From assembly GCA_005882415.1 (NCBI GenBank), contig VBAE01000208.1, positions 1-30,102 on the forward strand: a stretch of DNA of 30,102 bases, in the 5' to 3' direction. This DNA comes from Alphaproteobacteria bacterium (lineage in GTDB: Bacteria; Pseudomonadota; Alphaproteobacteria; Sphingomonadales; Sphingomonadaceae). A program made the position numbers and the translations under genes. The notes beneath the pieces were generated by a model. That model saw nothing but the letters and a program-made list of their open reading frames with translations, made no database searches and was not told the origin of the DNA. Numbering within the stretch: the first letter of the stretch is position 1; each line of letters begins with the position of its first letter. This document shows, one piece after another, positions 15,384 to 22,206 of the stretch.

Positions 15384-15951
15384 GATCCTGCTCAGCCGCG
15401 GGGAACGGGAAGTTGAAGAGCCTCAAGAGCTCGCGCGCTTCCTCATCCGTGTTGGCGGTGGTGGTGATGATGATGTCCATGCCGCGGACCCGGTCGATGC
15501 GATCGTAATTGATCTCCGGGAACACGATCTGCTCTTTCAGGCCCATCGCGTAATTGCCGCGGCCGTCGAACGACTTCGGGTTCAGGCCGCGGAAATCGCG
15601 AACGCGCGGGAGCGCGATCGTGACCAGGCGGTCCAAAAACTCGTACATCCGCTCGCGGCGCAGCGTGACCTTCACTCCGATCGGCATGCCTTCGCGCAGC
15701 TTGAACTGGGCGATCGACTTCTTGGCCTTGGTGATCACCGGCTTCTGGCCAGCGATCAGCTCCATCTCGGCAGCGGCGGTCTCGACGCGCTTCTTGTCCT
15801 GGGTGGCGTCGCCGACACCCATGTTGATGACGATCTTCTCGATCCGCGGAACCTGGAGACGGTTCGTATAGCCGAACTTCTCGGTCATCGCGGCGACGAT
15901 ACGCTCGTCATAATCGGCCCGGAGGCGCGGCGTGTATTTGGTCTCAGCCAT
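15367..15951 (-). CDS. rplE: 50S ribosomal protein L5
   Basis: A 194-residue 5S rRNA-binding protein of the central protuberance that contacts P-site tRNA. Seen: RIEKIVINMGVGDATQDKK, ITGQKP-like AGQKPVITKAKKSIAQFKLREG and the C-terminal RGMDIIITTTANTDEEARELLRLFNFPF. It is about 15 residues longer than E. coli L5, split between a longer N-terminus and a Gln-rich tail (EQDQKQAA). The ATG overlaps the rplX stop by eight bases, so translation is coupled. Its stop codon is enclosed in a hairpin. Confidence 0.97.
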   Translation of the reverse strand: MAETKYTPRLRADYDERIVAAMTEKFGYTNRLQVPRIEKIVINMGVGDATQDKKRVETAAAEMELIAGQKPVITKAKKSIAQFKLREGMPIGVKVTLRRERMYEFLDRLVTIALPRVRDFRGLNPKSFDGRGNYAMGLKEQIVFPEINYDRIDRVRGMDIIITTTANTDEEARELLRLFNFPFPAAEQDQKQAA

Positions 15952-16264
15952 TGATCAACTCCCCGGACCGCGCGGCTACGCGGACCTTCTTGCCGTCGCG
16001 GGTCTCGAAGCGGACGCGCGTTGCGCGGCCGGTCTTCGGATCCTCGAGAGCGACCTTGGAAACGTGCATCGGCGCCTCGACGCGCTCGAGGCCGCCCTGA
16101 GGGTTGGCCTGGCTCGCCTTGCGGTGACGGGTCGCGACATTGACTCCCGACACGATCACCTTGCCCTCCTTGGGCATGGCCTTCGTGACTTCGCCATGCT
16201 TGCCCTTGTCCTTGCCGGACAGGACGACGACGCGATCGCCTTTCTTGATTTTCTGTGCAGCCAT
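15944..16264 (-). CDS. rplX: 50S ribosomal protein L24
   Basis: A 106-residue assembly-initiator protein of the large subunit. The N-terminal KOW motif KIKKGDRVVVLSGKDKGKHG is clear, followed by GVNVATRHRKASQANPQGG and FETRDGKKVRVAARSGE. The start ATG at 16262-16264 lies four bases after rplN. The 3' end overlaps rplE by eight bases, with ATGGCTGA serving both. Length is normal. Confidence 0.97.
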   Translation of the reverse strand: MAAQKIKKGDRVVVLSGKDKGKHGEVTKAMPKEGKVIVSGVNVATRHRKASQANPQGGLERVEAPMHVSKVALEDPKTGRATRVRFETRDGKKVRVAARSGELING

Positions 16265-16268
16265 GATG

Positions 16269-16637
16269 TTACAGCACCTCCGGCGCGAGGCTGATGATCT
16301 TCATATGCTTCTTCGCGCGCAATTCGCGGACGACCGGCCCGAAGATACGGGTACCGATCGGCTCGGCGTTGTTGTTGACGAGGACGGCCGCGTTCGAATC
16401 GAAGCGGATCGTCGAACCGTCCGGACGGTGGATGTCCTTGGCGGTGCGGACGATGACGGCCTTGTGGACGTCGCCCTTCTTCACGCGGCCGCGCGGAGCG
16501 GCTTCCTTCACCGAGACGACGATGACGTCGCCGACGCCGGCGAAGCGGCGCTTCGACCCGCCGAGCACCTTGATGCACTGGACGCGCTTGGCCCCCGAAT
16601 TATCGGCGACCTCAAGGTTGGACTGCATCTGGATCAT
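16269..16637 (-). CDS. rplN: 50S ribosomal protein L14
   Basis: A 122-residue protein starting MIQMQSNLEVADNSGAKRVQ, the hallmark of L14. It lies at the subunit interface and contacts L19 and 16S helix 14. The C-terminal FGPVVRELRAKKHMKIISLAPEVL is also canonical. It is traditionally the first gene of the spc operon; here a 78-base gap separates it from rpsQ. The ATG at 16635-16637 overlaps the stop of a possible 18-codon upstream frame. Confidence 0.97.
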   Translation of the reverse strand: MIQMQSNLEVADNSGAKRVQCIKVLGGSKRRFAGVGDVIVVSVKEAAPRGRVKKGDVHKAVIVRTAKDIHRPDGSTIRFDSNAAVLVNNNAEPIGTRIFGPVVRELRAKKHMKIISLAPEVL

Positions 16638-16692
16638 CGATCCAATTCCTTCTTCACTTCAACCGGGACGGGCCCGGCGATCAGCTTCATCA

Positions 16693-16708
16693 ACCGGCCG
16701 GAGCCGGT
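16693..16708 (-). other. Small hairpin in the rpsQ-rplN gap
   Basis: ACCGGC (16693-16698) pairs exactly with GCCGGT (16703-16708) around a TCCG loop on the transcript. It lies 7 bases after the rpsQ stop, with no U tract. It may mark the S10/spc operon boundary or stabilise a processed 3' end; this is inference. Confidence 0.45.
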
Positions 16709-16715
16709 GCACAAT

Positions 16716-16985
16716 TTACGCGACGTCGGCCTTCGCCGGGGTGGCGTGGGTATCGACCCGGTCCACCACCTTCCACGTCTTGAGCTTCGAGATCGGCGCG
16801 GTCTCTTCGATGCGCACGGTCTCGCCCTCGCGGAACTCGTTGCCCTCGTCATGGGCATGGTACTTCTTCGACCGCTTGATGATCTTGCCGTAGAGCGGGT
16901 GCTTCACCCGCCGTTCGACCTTCACCACCACGGTCTTGTCGGTCTTGTCGGACACCACGGTGCCGGTGAGAACGCGCTTTGGCAT
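16716..16985 (-). CDS. rpsQ: 30S ribosomal protein S17
   Basis: An 89-residue OB-fold protein that binds 16S rRNA in the 5' domain early in assembly. MPKRVLTGTVVSDKTDKTVVVKVERRVKHPLYGKIIKRSKKYHAHDE is a textbook S17 N-terminus. The last 15 or so residues (VDTHATPAKADVA) form a short non-conserved tail. It follows rpmC by ten bases and is the last gene of the S10 set. Confidence 0.97.
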   Translation of the reverse strand: MPKRVLTGTVVSDKTDKTVVVKVERRVKHPLYGKIIKRSKKYHAHDEGNEFREGETVRIEETAPISKLKTWKVVDRVDTHATPAKADVA

Positions 16986-16995
16986 CTGTAACTCC

Positions 16996-17202
16996 TTAGG
17001 CCTTCGTGGCGGCGCGCGAGCGCTCGCCTTGAAGGGTACGGATCTGGGCGATCGTGCGGCGCACTTCGCGGACCCGCGAGGGCTTCTCGAGCTGGTTGGT
17101 CGCAGCCTGGAAGCGCAGGTTGAACTGCTCGCGCTTCAGCTCGCCGAGCTGCTCGCTGAGCTGGTCGTCGGTGCGGACCTTCAAGTCATCGATCTTGGGC
17201 AT
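16996..17202 (-). CDS. rpmC: 50S ribosomal protein L29
   Basis: A 68-residue helical-hairpin protein near the peptide tunnel exit. MPKIDDLKVRTDDQLSEQLG, then LKREQFNLRFQAATNQLEKPSRVREVRR, matches L29. The ATG at 17200-17202 was chosen over upstream in-frame sequence because that belongs to the antisense-like shadow of rplP; it lies two bases after the rplP stop. The TAA stop is at 16996-16998. The C-terminal GERSRAATKA is a short basic tail. Confidence 0.96.
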   Translation of the reverse strand: MPKIDDLKVRTDDQLSEQLGELKREQFNLRFQAATNQLEKPSRVREVRRTIAQIRTLQGERSRAATKA

Positions 17203-17204
17203 TC

Positions 17205-17636
17205 TCAGGCTTCCTCGAACAGCGATTCGCCAAGGCGTGCGATGACCTTGGTCTTGATCGGCAGCTTCTCCATGGCGCGCTCGAAAGCGACCTTGGCGAG
17301 CGGGCCGGGAACACCGTCGAGCTCGAACAGGACGCGGCCGGGCTTCACCCGCGCCACCCAATGCTCGGGGCTGCCCTTGCCCGAGCCCATGCGGACTTCG
17401 GCGGGCTTCGACGAGACCGGGACGTCCGGGAAGATGCGGATCCACAAGCGCCCCTGGCGCTTGATGTGGCGGGTGATCGCGCGGCGGGCCGCTTCGATCT
17501 GGCGGGCGGTGATCCGCTCCGGCTCCATGGCCTTCAGGCCGTAGGCGCCGAAGTTCAGGTCCGTGCCGCCCTTGGCATTGCCATGGATGCGGCCTTTGAA
17601 GGCCTTGCGGAACTTGGTGCGTTTGGGTTGCAGCAT
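17205..17636 (-). CDS. rplP: 50S ribosomal protein L16
   Basis: A 143-residue protein that organises the A-site tRNA region of the large subunit. Seen: MLQPKRTKFRKAFKGRIHGN, FGAYGLKAMEPERITARQIEAARRAI and KPAEVRMGSGKGSPEHWVARV. The last block holds the Arg that is hydroxylated in some bacteria. Length is within the usual range of 136-144. It follows rpsC by 15 bases and is followed two bases later by rpmC. Confidence 0.97.
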   Translation of the reverse strand: MLQPKRTKFRKAFKGRIHGNAKGGTDLNFGAYGLKAMEPERITARQIEAARRAITRHIKRQGRLWIRIFPDVPVSSKPAEVRMGSGKGSPEHWVARVKPGRVLFELDGVPGPLAKVAFERAMEKLPIKTKVIARLGESLFEEA

Positions 17637-17651
17637 CTTATCGTTCCTAAA

Positions 17652-18347
17652 TCAGCGGGCGGGCCGGACGCCGGAAGTCTGCGCTTCCATCATCAGCCGG
17701 TCCTGGGCGAGCGGGTCGTGACCGAGAATCTCGCCCTTGAAGATCCACACCTTGACGCCGCAGACACCGTAAGCGGTGTGGGCGGTCGCCTCGGCATAAT
17801 CGACGTTGGCGCGCAGCGTGTGCAGCGGCACCCGGCCCTCGCGATACCATTCGGTCCGCGCGATCTCGGCGCCGCCAAGACGGCCCGAGCAGGTGATCCG
17901 GATCCCTTCCGCGCCGAGGCGGAGGGCGGACTGCACCGCGCGCTTCATCGCCCGGCGGAACGCGATACGGCGCTCCAGCTGGTCGGCGACGCCCTGGGCG
18001 ACGAGCTTTGAATCGATCTCCGGCTTGCGGATCTCGACGATGTTCAAGCTCACGTCGGACGAGGTCATCGAGCCGAGCTGCTTGCGAAGCTTCTCGATGT
18101 CGGCGCCCTTCTTGCCGATGATCACGCCGGGGCGCGCGGCATAGATGGAGACGCGGCAGAGCTTGGCGGGACGCTCGATCACGACCTTGGAAATCGCGGC
18201 CTGCGGCAGCGTCTTCATGACGAACTGGCGGATCTTCAGGTCCTCGAGCAGCAGACGGGCATATTCGCCGCCTTCCGCATACCAGCGGCTGTCCCAGGTC
18301 CGGTTGATCTGAAGCCGAAGCCCGATCGGAGAAGTTTTCTGACCCAT
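17652..18347 (-). CDS. rpsC: 30S ribosomal protein S3
   Basis: A 231-residue protein at the mRNA entry tunnel with helicase-like function together with S4 and S5. MGQKTSPIGLRLQINRTWDSRW is the canonical start. The KH domain shows VIIGKKGADIEKLRK with its GXXG loop, and the C-terminal half has GRLGGAEIARTEWYREGRVPLHTLRA and VWIFKGEILGHD. It lies four bases downstream of rplV and is normal in length. Confidence 0.97.
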   Translation of the reverse strand: MGQKTSPIGLRLQINRTWDSRWYAEGGEYARLLLEDLKIRQFVMKTLPQAAISKVVIERPAKLCRVSIYAARPGVIIGKKGADIEKLRKQLGSMTSSDVSLNIVEIRKPEIDSKLVAQGVADQLERRIAFRRAMKRAVQSALRLGAEGIRITCSGRLGGAEIARTEWYREGRVPLHTLRANVDYAEATAHTAYGVCGVKVWIFKGEILGHDPLAQDRLMMEAQTSGVRPAR

Positions 18348-18351
18348 AGCT

Positions 18352-18732
18352 TTAAGCTTCCTGGCTTGCCTCGCGAACGACGATGCGAACGCGGCTGAAC
18401 GGCTTGACGATACGGCTGGAACGGCCGCGGGCGCGCGGCGTGAACCGCTTCATCGAGAGGCTCTTGCCGACCGACGCCTCGGCAACGACGAGGCTGTCGA
18501 CGTCGAGATTGTGGTTGTTCTCGGCATTGGCGATCGCCGAGGCGAGCACCTTGCGGACGTCGACCGCCATCGCCTTCGGAGAGAAGGAGAGGATGTTCAG
18601 AGCGTCCTCGGCCTTCTTGCCGCGGATGAGCTGCGCGACGAGGTTCAGCTTCTGGGCCGAACCGCGGATCTGCGTGCCGACGGCGAGCGCCTCATTGTCG
18701 GCGACCCGGCGGGGGGATGCTTCCTTGCCCAT
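18352..18732 (-). CDS. rplV: 50S ribosomal protein L22
   Basis: A 126-residue protein whose extended beta-hairpin lines the peptide exit tunnel; changes there affect macrolide sensitivity in other bacteria. SAQKLNLVAQLIRGKKAEDALNIL and the tunnel hairpin MKRFTPRARGRSSRIVKPFSRVRIVV are clear. A short N-terminal addition (MGKEASPRRVADNEALAVG) precedes the conserved domain, as in other sphingomonads. Three bases separate it from rpsS. Confidence 0.97.
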   Translation of the reverse strand: MGKEASPRRVADNEALAVGTQIRGSAQKLNLVAQLIRGKKAEDALNILSFSPKAMAVDVRKVLASAIANAENNHNLDVDSLVVAEASVGKSLSMKRFTPRARGRSSRIVKPFSRVRIVVREASQEA

Positions 18733-18735
18733 GGC

Positions 18736-19011
18736 TTACCTCTTGCCCTTCTTGTCGGCGGCGTGGCCGGGGAAGTAGCGGGTCGGCGCGAACTCGCCGA
18801 GCTTCATCCCGACCATCTCTTCATTCACCGAAACGGGAATGAATTTCCTGCCGTTGTAGACGTTGAACGTGAGCCCAACGAACTGCGGCAGGATGGTGGA
18901 GCGGCGCGACCAGGTCTTGATCGGCGAGCGGCTGTTCGCATCCTGGGCGGCCTCTGCCTTTTTCAGCAGCGACAGCTCGACGAACGGGCCTTTCCAGACG
19001 GAGCGGGCCAT
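18736..19011 (-). CDS. rpsS: 30S ribosomal protein S19
   Basis: A 91-residue protein of the 30S head that contacts S13 and 23S bridge B1a. MARSVWKGPFVELSLLKKAE, then KTWSRRSTILPQFVGLTFNVYNGRKFIPV and GMKLGEFAPTRYF, are diagnostic for S19. It is spaced three bases from rplB and from rplV. Nothing unusual is seen. Confidence 0.97.
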   Translation of the reverse strand: MARSVWKGPFVELSLLKKAEAAQDANSRSPIKTWSRRSTILPQFVGLTFNVYNGRKFIPVSVNEEMVGMKLGEFAPTRYFPGHAADKKGKR

Positions 19012-19014
19012 TGC

Positions 19015-19851
19015 TTACCTCTTCTTCTTCGCGTGGCGGGACCGGATGATCATCTTGTCCGTCGCCTTGTTGTTGCGGGTGCGGGCGCCCTTGGTCGGCT
19101 TGCCCCACGGAGTGACCGGGTGACGGCCGCCCGAAGTACGGCCTTCGCCGCCGCCGTGCGGGTGGTCGACCGGGTTCTTGGCGACGCCGCGGGTCAGCGG
19201 GCGCTTGCCCATCCAGCGGGTGCGGCCTGCCTTGGCGAAATTCTGGTTCTGGTTGTCCGGGTTGGACACAGCACCGACCGTCGCCATGCAGTCCGAGCGG
19301 ATATAACGCTGCTCGCCTGAATTGAGCCTGACGATGACCATCCCGCGATCGCGGCCCACGACCTGCACATAGGTGCCGGCCGAACGTGCGATCTGGGCGC
19401 CCTTGCCGGGCTTCATCTCGACATTGTGGACGATCGTTCCGACCGGGATCGAGCCCAGCTCCATCGCATTGCCCGGCTTCACGTCGGTCTTGCGGCCGGC
19501 GACGACGCTGTCGCCGGGGGCGAGGCGCTGCGGAGCGATGATGTAGGCTTGCTCGCCGTCCTCATACTTCACCAGAGCGATGAAGGCGGTGCGGTTGGGA
19601 TCGTATTCCAGCCGCTCGACGGTGGCCGGCTGGTCCCACTTGCGACGCTTGAAGTCGATATAGCGGTACTTCTGCTTGTGGCCGCCGGCGATTCCGCGCG
19701 ACGTCACATGGCCCTTATTGTTGCGGCCGCCGGTCTTGCGCTTGCCTTCGGTCAGCGCCTTGACGGGCTTTCCCTTCCACAGCGAAGACTTGTCGACGAG
19801 GATCAGGCCGCGCTGCGACGAGGTCGTCGGGTTGTATGTCTTGAGTGCCAT
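19015..19851 (-). CDS. rplB: 50S ribosomal protein L2
   Basis: A 278-residue protein required for subunit joining and peptidyl transferase activity. Seen: ALKTYNPTTSSQRGLILVD at the start, GRNNKGHVTSRGIAGGHKQKYR, and the strictly conserved C-terminal NPVDHPHGGGEGR with the functionally important His. The end, RSRHAKKKR, is basic. It follows rplW by 12 bases. Confidence 0.98.
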   Translation of the reverse strand: MALKTYNPTTSSQRGLILVDKSSLWKGKPVKALTEGKRKTGGRNNKGHVTSRGIAGGHKQKYRYIDFKRRKWDQPATVERLEYDPNRTAFIALVKYEDGEQAYIIAPQRLAPGDSVVAGRKTDVKPGNAMELGSIPVGTIVHNVEMKPGKGAQIARSAGTYVQVVGRDRGMVIVRLNSGEQRYIRSDCMATVGAVSNPDNQNQNFAKAGRTRWMGKRPLTRGVAKNPVDHPHGGGEGRTSGGRHPVTPWGKPTKGARTRNNKATDKMIIRSRHAKKKR

Positions 19852-19863
19852 CTTGCCCTAGCC

Positions 19864-20181
19864 TCAGATACCGGTGGTGACGTCGATCGACTGGCCTTCG
19901 GCCAGCGTCACGATCGCCTTCTTGACGTCCGAGCGGGTGTAGGGACGCCCCTTCCACCGCTTGGTCTTGCCCTTCTGGTTGAGCGTGTTCACGCCCGTCA
20001 CGTTGACGCCGAACAGGGCCTCCACGGCCGCTTTGATCTGCGGCTTGGTGGCGTCGTTGGCGACCTTGAAGACGACCGCGTTCTGCTCGGAGAGCAGGGT
20101 CGACTTTTCGGTGATGTGGGGGGCGAGGACGACGTCATAATGGTTGATGTCGACCTGGCTCTTCTTGGCTGCCTTAGCCAT
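19864..20181 (-). CDS. rplW: 50S ribosomal protein L23
   Basis: A 105-residue protein at the tunnel exit and docking site for trigger factor and the signal recognition particle. HYDVVLAPHITEKSTLLSEQ and the tunnel loop GVNVTGVNTLNQKGKTKRWKGRPYTRSDVKKAIVTL identify it. An eight-residue lysine-rich N-terminal addition precedes the conserved start. Its ATG overlaps the rplD stop by eight bases (ATGGCTAA serves both), the same arrangement as rplX/rplE. Confidence 0.97.
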   Translation of the reverse strand: MAKAAKKSQVDINHYDVVLAPHITEKSTLLSEQNAVVFKVANDATKPQIKAAVEALFGVNVTGVNTLNQKGKTKRWKGRPYTRSDVKKAIVTLAEGQSIDVTTGI

Positions 20182-20800
20182 TGAAACGGGCCTCCAGCTT
20201 CTCGACCGCGGCGCGGGTCAGCACCAGAGTCTCATGCTTCAGAATGTCGTAGACGTTGGCGCCGACGGCGGGGAGAAGGTTCACTTCGCGAAGGTTCGAC
20301 GAGGCGAGCGCGAAGCCGACCGGAAGAGCGTCGCCGTCGATGATCAGCGCGGTCTTGCCGAAGCCGAGCTTGCCCAGCCGCTCCTTCAGGGTCTTGGTCT
20401 TGGCCTCGGAGAGGTCGAGGTTCTCCATCACCACCAGCTGGCCGTCGCGGGCCTTGGCGGAGAGGGCCATGCGGAGGCCGAGGGCGCGGACCTTCTTGTT
20501 CAGCGACGGATCGAAGTCGCGGACGCGGGGGCCGTGCGCCTTGCCGCCGCCGATGAAGATCGGGGCGCGGCGATCGCCGTGACGGGCGGTGCCGCCGCCC
20601 TTCTGCTTGCCGTACTTCTTGCCGGTGCGGGCGACGTCGCTGCGCTCGCGGGCTCCGCGGGCGGTGCCGCGGCGCTTCTCGAGCTGCCAGGTGACGACGC
20701 GATGGAGGATGTCGGCGCGCGGCTCGACGCCGAACACCTCATCGTTGAGCTCGATGTCGCCGCTCGCCTTGGCGTCGAGGGTCTGAACTTTGACCTTCAT
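20174..20800 (-). CDS. rplD: 50S ribosomal protein L4
   Basis: A 208-residue protein with an extended loop in the peptide tunnel. In E. coli it also represses its own S10 operon by acting on the leader RNA. Seen: KYGKQKGGGTARHGDRRAPIFIGGGKAHGP (loop) and FDPSLNKKVRALGLRMALSAKA. Length is typical for alphaproteobacteria. It follows rplC by three bases. Whether it regulates the structured rpsJ or rplC leaders here is an open inference. Confidence 0.97.
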   Translation of the reverse strand: MKVKVQTLDAKASGDIELNDEVFGVEPRADILHRVVTWQLEKRRGTARGARERSDVARTGKKYGKQKGGGTARHGDRRAPIFIGGGKAHGPRVRDFDPSLNKKVRALGLRMALSAKARDGQLVVMENLDLSEAKTKTLKERLGKLGFGKTALIIDGDALPVGFALASSNLREVNLLPAVGANVYDILKHETLVLTRAAVEKLEARFNG

Positions 20801-20803
20801 GGC

Positions 20804-21562
20804 TTAGCCTTCCTGGCCTTCGGTGGCTTCCGGAGCCGCGACCGTATCGGCCGGCGTCTCGGCGGGAGCGCTGTCGTTGCTGTTGGCGGCCTGGCGGATG
20901 CCGGCCGGATAGGGAGCGGCGTCCGGACGGGCGGTCTTGACCGCGTCCTTGACCAGCAGCCAGCCGCCCTTGTGCCCGGGGACGGAGCCCTTGACGAAGA
21001 GGAGGCCGCGCTCGACGTCGGTGCGGACGATCTCGAGGTTCTGCTGGGTGCGGTTCTTGGCGCCCATATGGCCGGCCATCTTCTTGTTCTTGAACACGCG
21101 GCCCGGATCCTGGCGCTGTCCGGTCGAACCGAGCGAACGGTGCGAGAGCGAGACGCCGTGGGTGGCGCGAAGACCGCCGAAGCCCCAGCGCTTCATGCCG
21201 CCGGCAAAGCCCTTGCCCTGCGTCACGCCCTGGATGTCGACCATCTGGCCGGCGACGAAATGGTCGGCGGTGATGGAGGCACCGACGTCGAGGAGCGCGT
21301 CCTCAGCGACGACGAACTCGGCGAGCCGCGCCTTCGGCTCCACCTCGGCCTTGCCGAAATGGCCGCGCTGCGGCTTGGAAAGATTCTTCGGCTTGGCCGA
21401 ACCGGCGCCCAGCTGGACCGCGGTGTAGCCGTCGCGGTCCGCCTCCCGGCGCGCAACGACCTGGACGTCCTCGAGCGACAGGACGGTGACCGGCACGTGG
21501 CGGCCGTCGTCCTGAAACAGGCGGGTCATCCCCATTTTCTTAGCGATCACGCCAGTGCGCAT
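20804..21562 (-). CDS. rplC: 50S ribosomal protein L3 with acidic C-terminal tail
   Basis: A 252-residue early-assembly protein that reaches the peptidyl transferase centre. MRTGVIAKKMGMTRLFQDDG and the GSTGQRQDPGRVFKNKKMAGHMG block are diagnostic; the latter contains the Gln that PrmB methylates in E. coli. The ATG at 21560-21562 is chosen because AAGGAG lies seven bases upstream; an in-frame TTG at 21568 would sit too close. The last 35 or so residues form an Ala/Pro/Glu-rich acidic tail not present in E. coli L3 (about 209 residues). A 184-base structured gap separates it from rpsJ. Confidence 0.97.
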   Translation of the reverse strand: MRTGVIAKKMGMTRLFQDDGRHVPVTVLSLEDVQVVARREADRDGYTAVQLGAGSAKPKNLSKPQRGHFGKAEVEPKARLAEFVVAEDALLDVGASITADHFVAGQMVDIQGVTQGKGFAGGMKRWGFGGLRATHGVSLSHRSLGSTGQRQDPGRVFKNKKMAGHMGAKNRTQQNLEIVRTDVERGLLFVKGSVPGHKGGWLLVKDAVKTARPDAAPYPAGIRQAANSNDSAPAETPADTVAAPEATEGQEG

Positions 21563-21564
21563 GA

Positions 21565-21624
21565 TCAAGCTCCTTCTACAGAGGCCCCCGAACCATTTCG
21601 GGGGCTTGCTAGCCCGAAAAACAT
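21565..21624 (-). CDS. Possible 19-residue leader ORF before rplC
   Basis: An ATG (21622-21624) opens a 19-codon frame reading MFFGLASPRNGSGASVEGA. It ends at a TGA (21565-21567) only two bases before the rplC ATG. The frame spans the last hairpin and the rplC ribosome binding site, so its translation would melt the hairpin and re-initiate at rplC. The upstream region has only a loose G-rich match (GGCGGGG) as a ribosome binding site. No family is recognised and it may be chance. Confidence 0.2.
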   Translation of the reverse strand: MFFGLASPRNGSGASVEGA

Positions 21625-21697
21625 GCGTGCCCCGCCTGGGCTAACTGCTCCGCTTCGAAAGCGGAACGGCGGGGACGCAGACCACGGCGTTGCCGTG
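21585..21697 (-). other. Structured leader RNA between rpsJ and rplC
   Basis: Several stems can be drawn by eye on the transcript. CACGGC/GCCGTG pairs at 21683-21688 with 21692-21697. A bulged 12-bp stem joins TGCGT plus CCCCGCC (21624-21636, one G bulged) to GGCGGGG plus ACGCA (21668-21679), and encloses a further 7-bp hairpin TCCGCTT/AAGCGGA (21649-21655 with 21659-21665). A 9-bp hairpin GCCCCCGAA/TTCGGGGGC (21584-21592 with 21597-21605) lies directly upstream of the rplC AAGGAG. There is no U tract, so a leader or processing element is more likely than a terminator. Confidence 0.65.
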
Positions 21698-21746
21698 CGG
21701 TATCCTCCGTGTCCGAGAAGCCCGAGGGCCCCTCTTCGAGCCGGCC

Positions 21747-22058
<312 letters not shown>

Positions 22059-22109
22059 AACCTACTACCGATTGCAAAGAGCCAGCCCAAAAGGGGGCAA
22101 ACCAAATAC

Positions 22110-22144
22110 GGCCATTCCGGAACCTTGCGGCCCCGGAAACGGCC
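22110..22144 (-). other. Hairpin in the rpsJ leader
   Basis: On the transcript GGCC-GT-TTCCGG (22133-22144) pairs with CCGGAA-T-GGCC (22110-22120): ten base pairs with a small asymmetric internal loop and a 12-base apical loop. It sits about 52 bases upstream of the rpsJ start. It is a candidate regulatory leader of the S10 operon, with no U tract after it. Confidence 0.5.
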
Positions 22145-22164
22145 TTGAACTCGAACTTTGGGCG

Positions 22165-22194
22165 AGCCGCCCGAATCTCCCGACCCGGGCGGCT
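22165..22194 (-). other. Hairpin just downstream of tuf
   Basis: AGCCGCCCG (22165-22173) and CGGGCGGCT (22186-22194) are exact reverse complements with a 12-base loop, beginning 12 bases after the tuf stop in the transcript. The following bases are not U-rich. It could be a weak or Rho-assisted terminator, or a 3'-end stabiliser separating the str and S10 transcripts. Confidence 0.5.
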
Positions 22195-22206
22195 GCAGGC
22201 CCTATA

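Noticed and set aside
22165..22194. Rho-independent terminator after tuf
   Set aside because: The stem is strong but no U tract follows in the transcript, so it is listed only as a hairpin.
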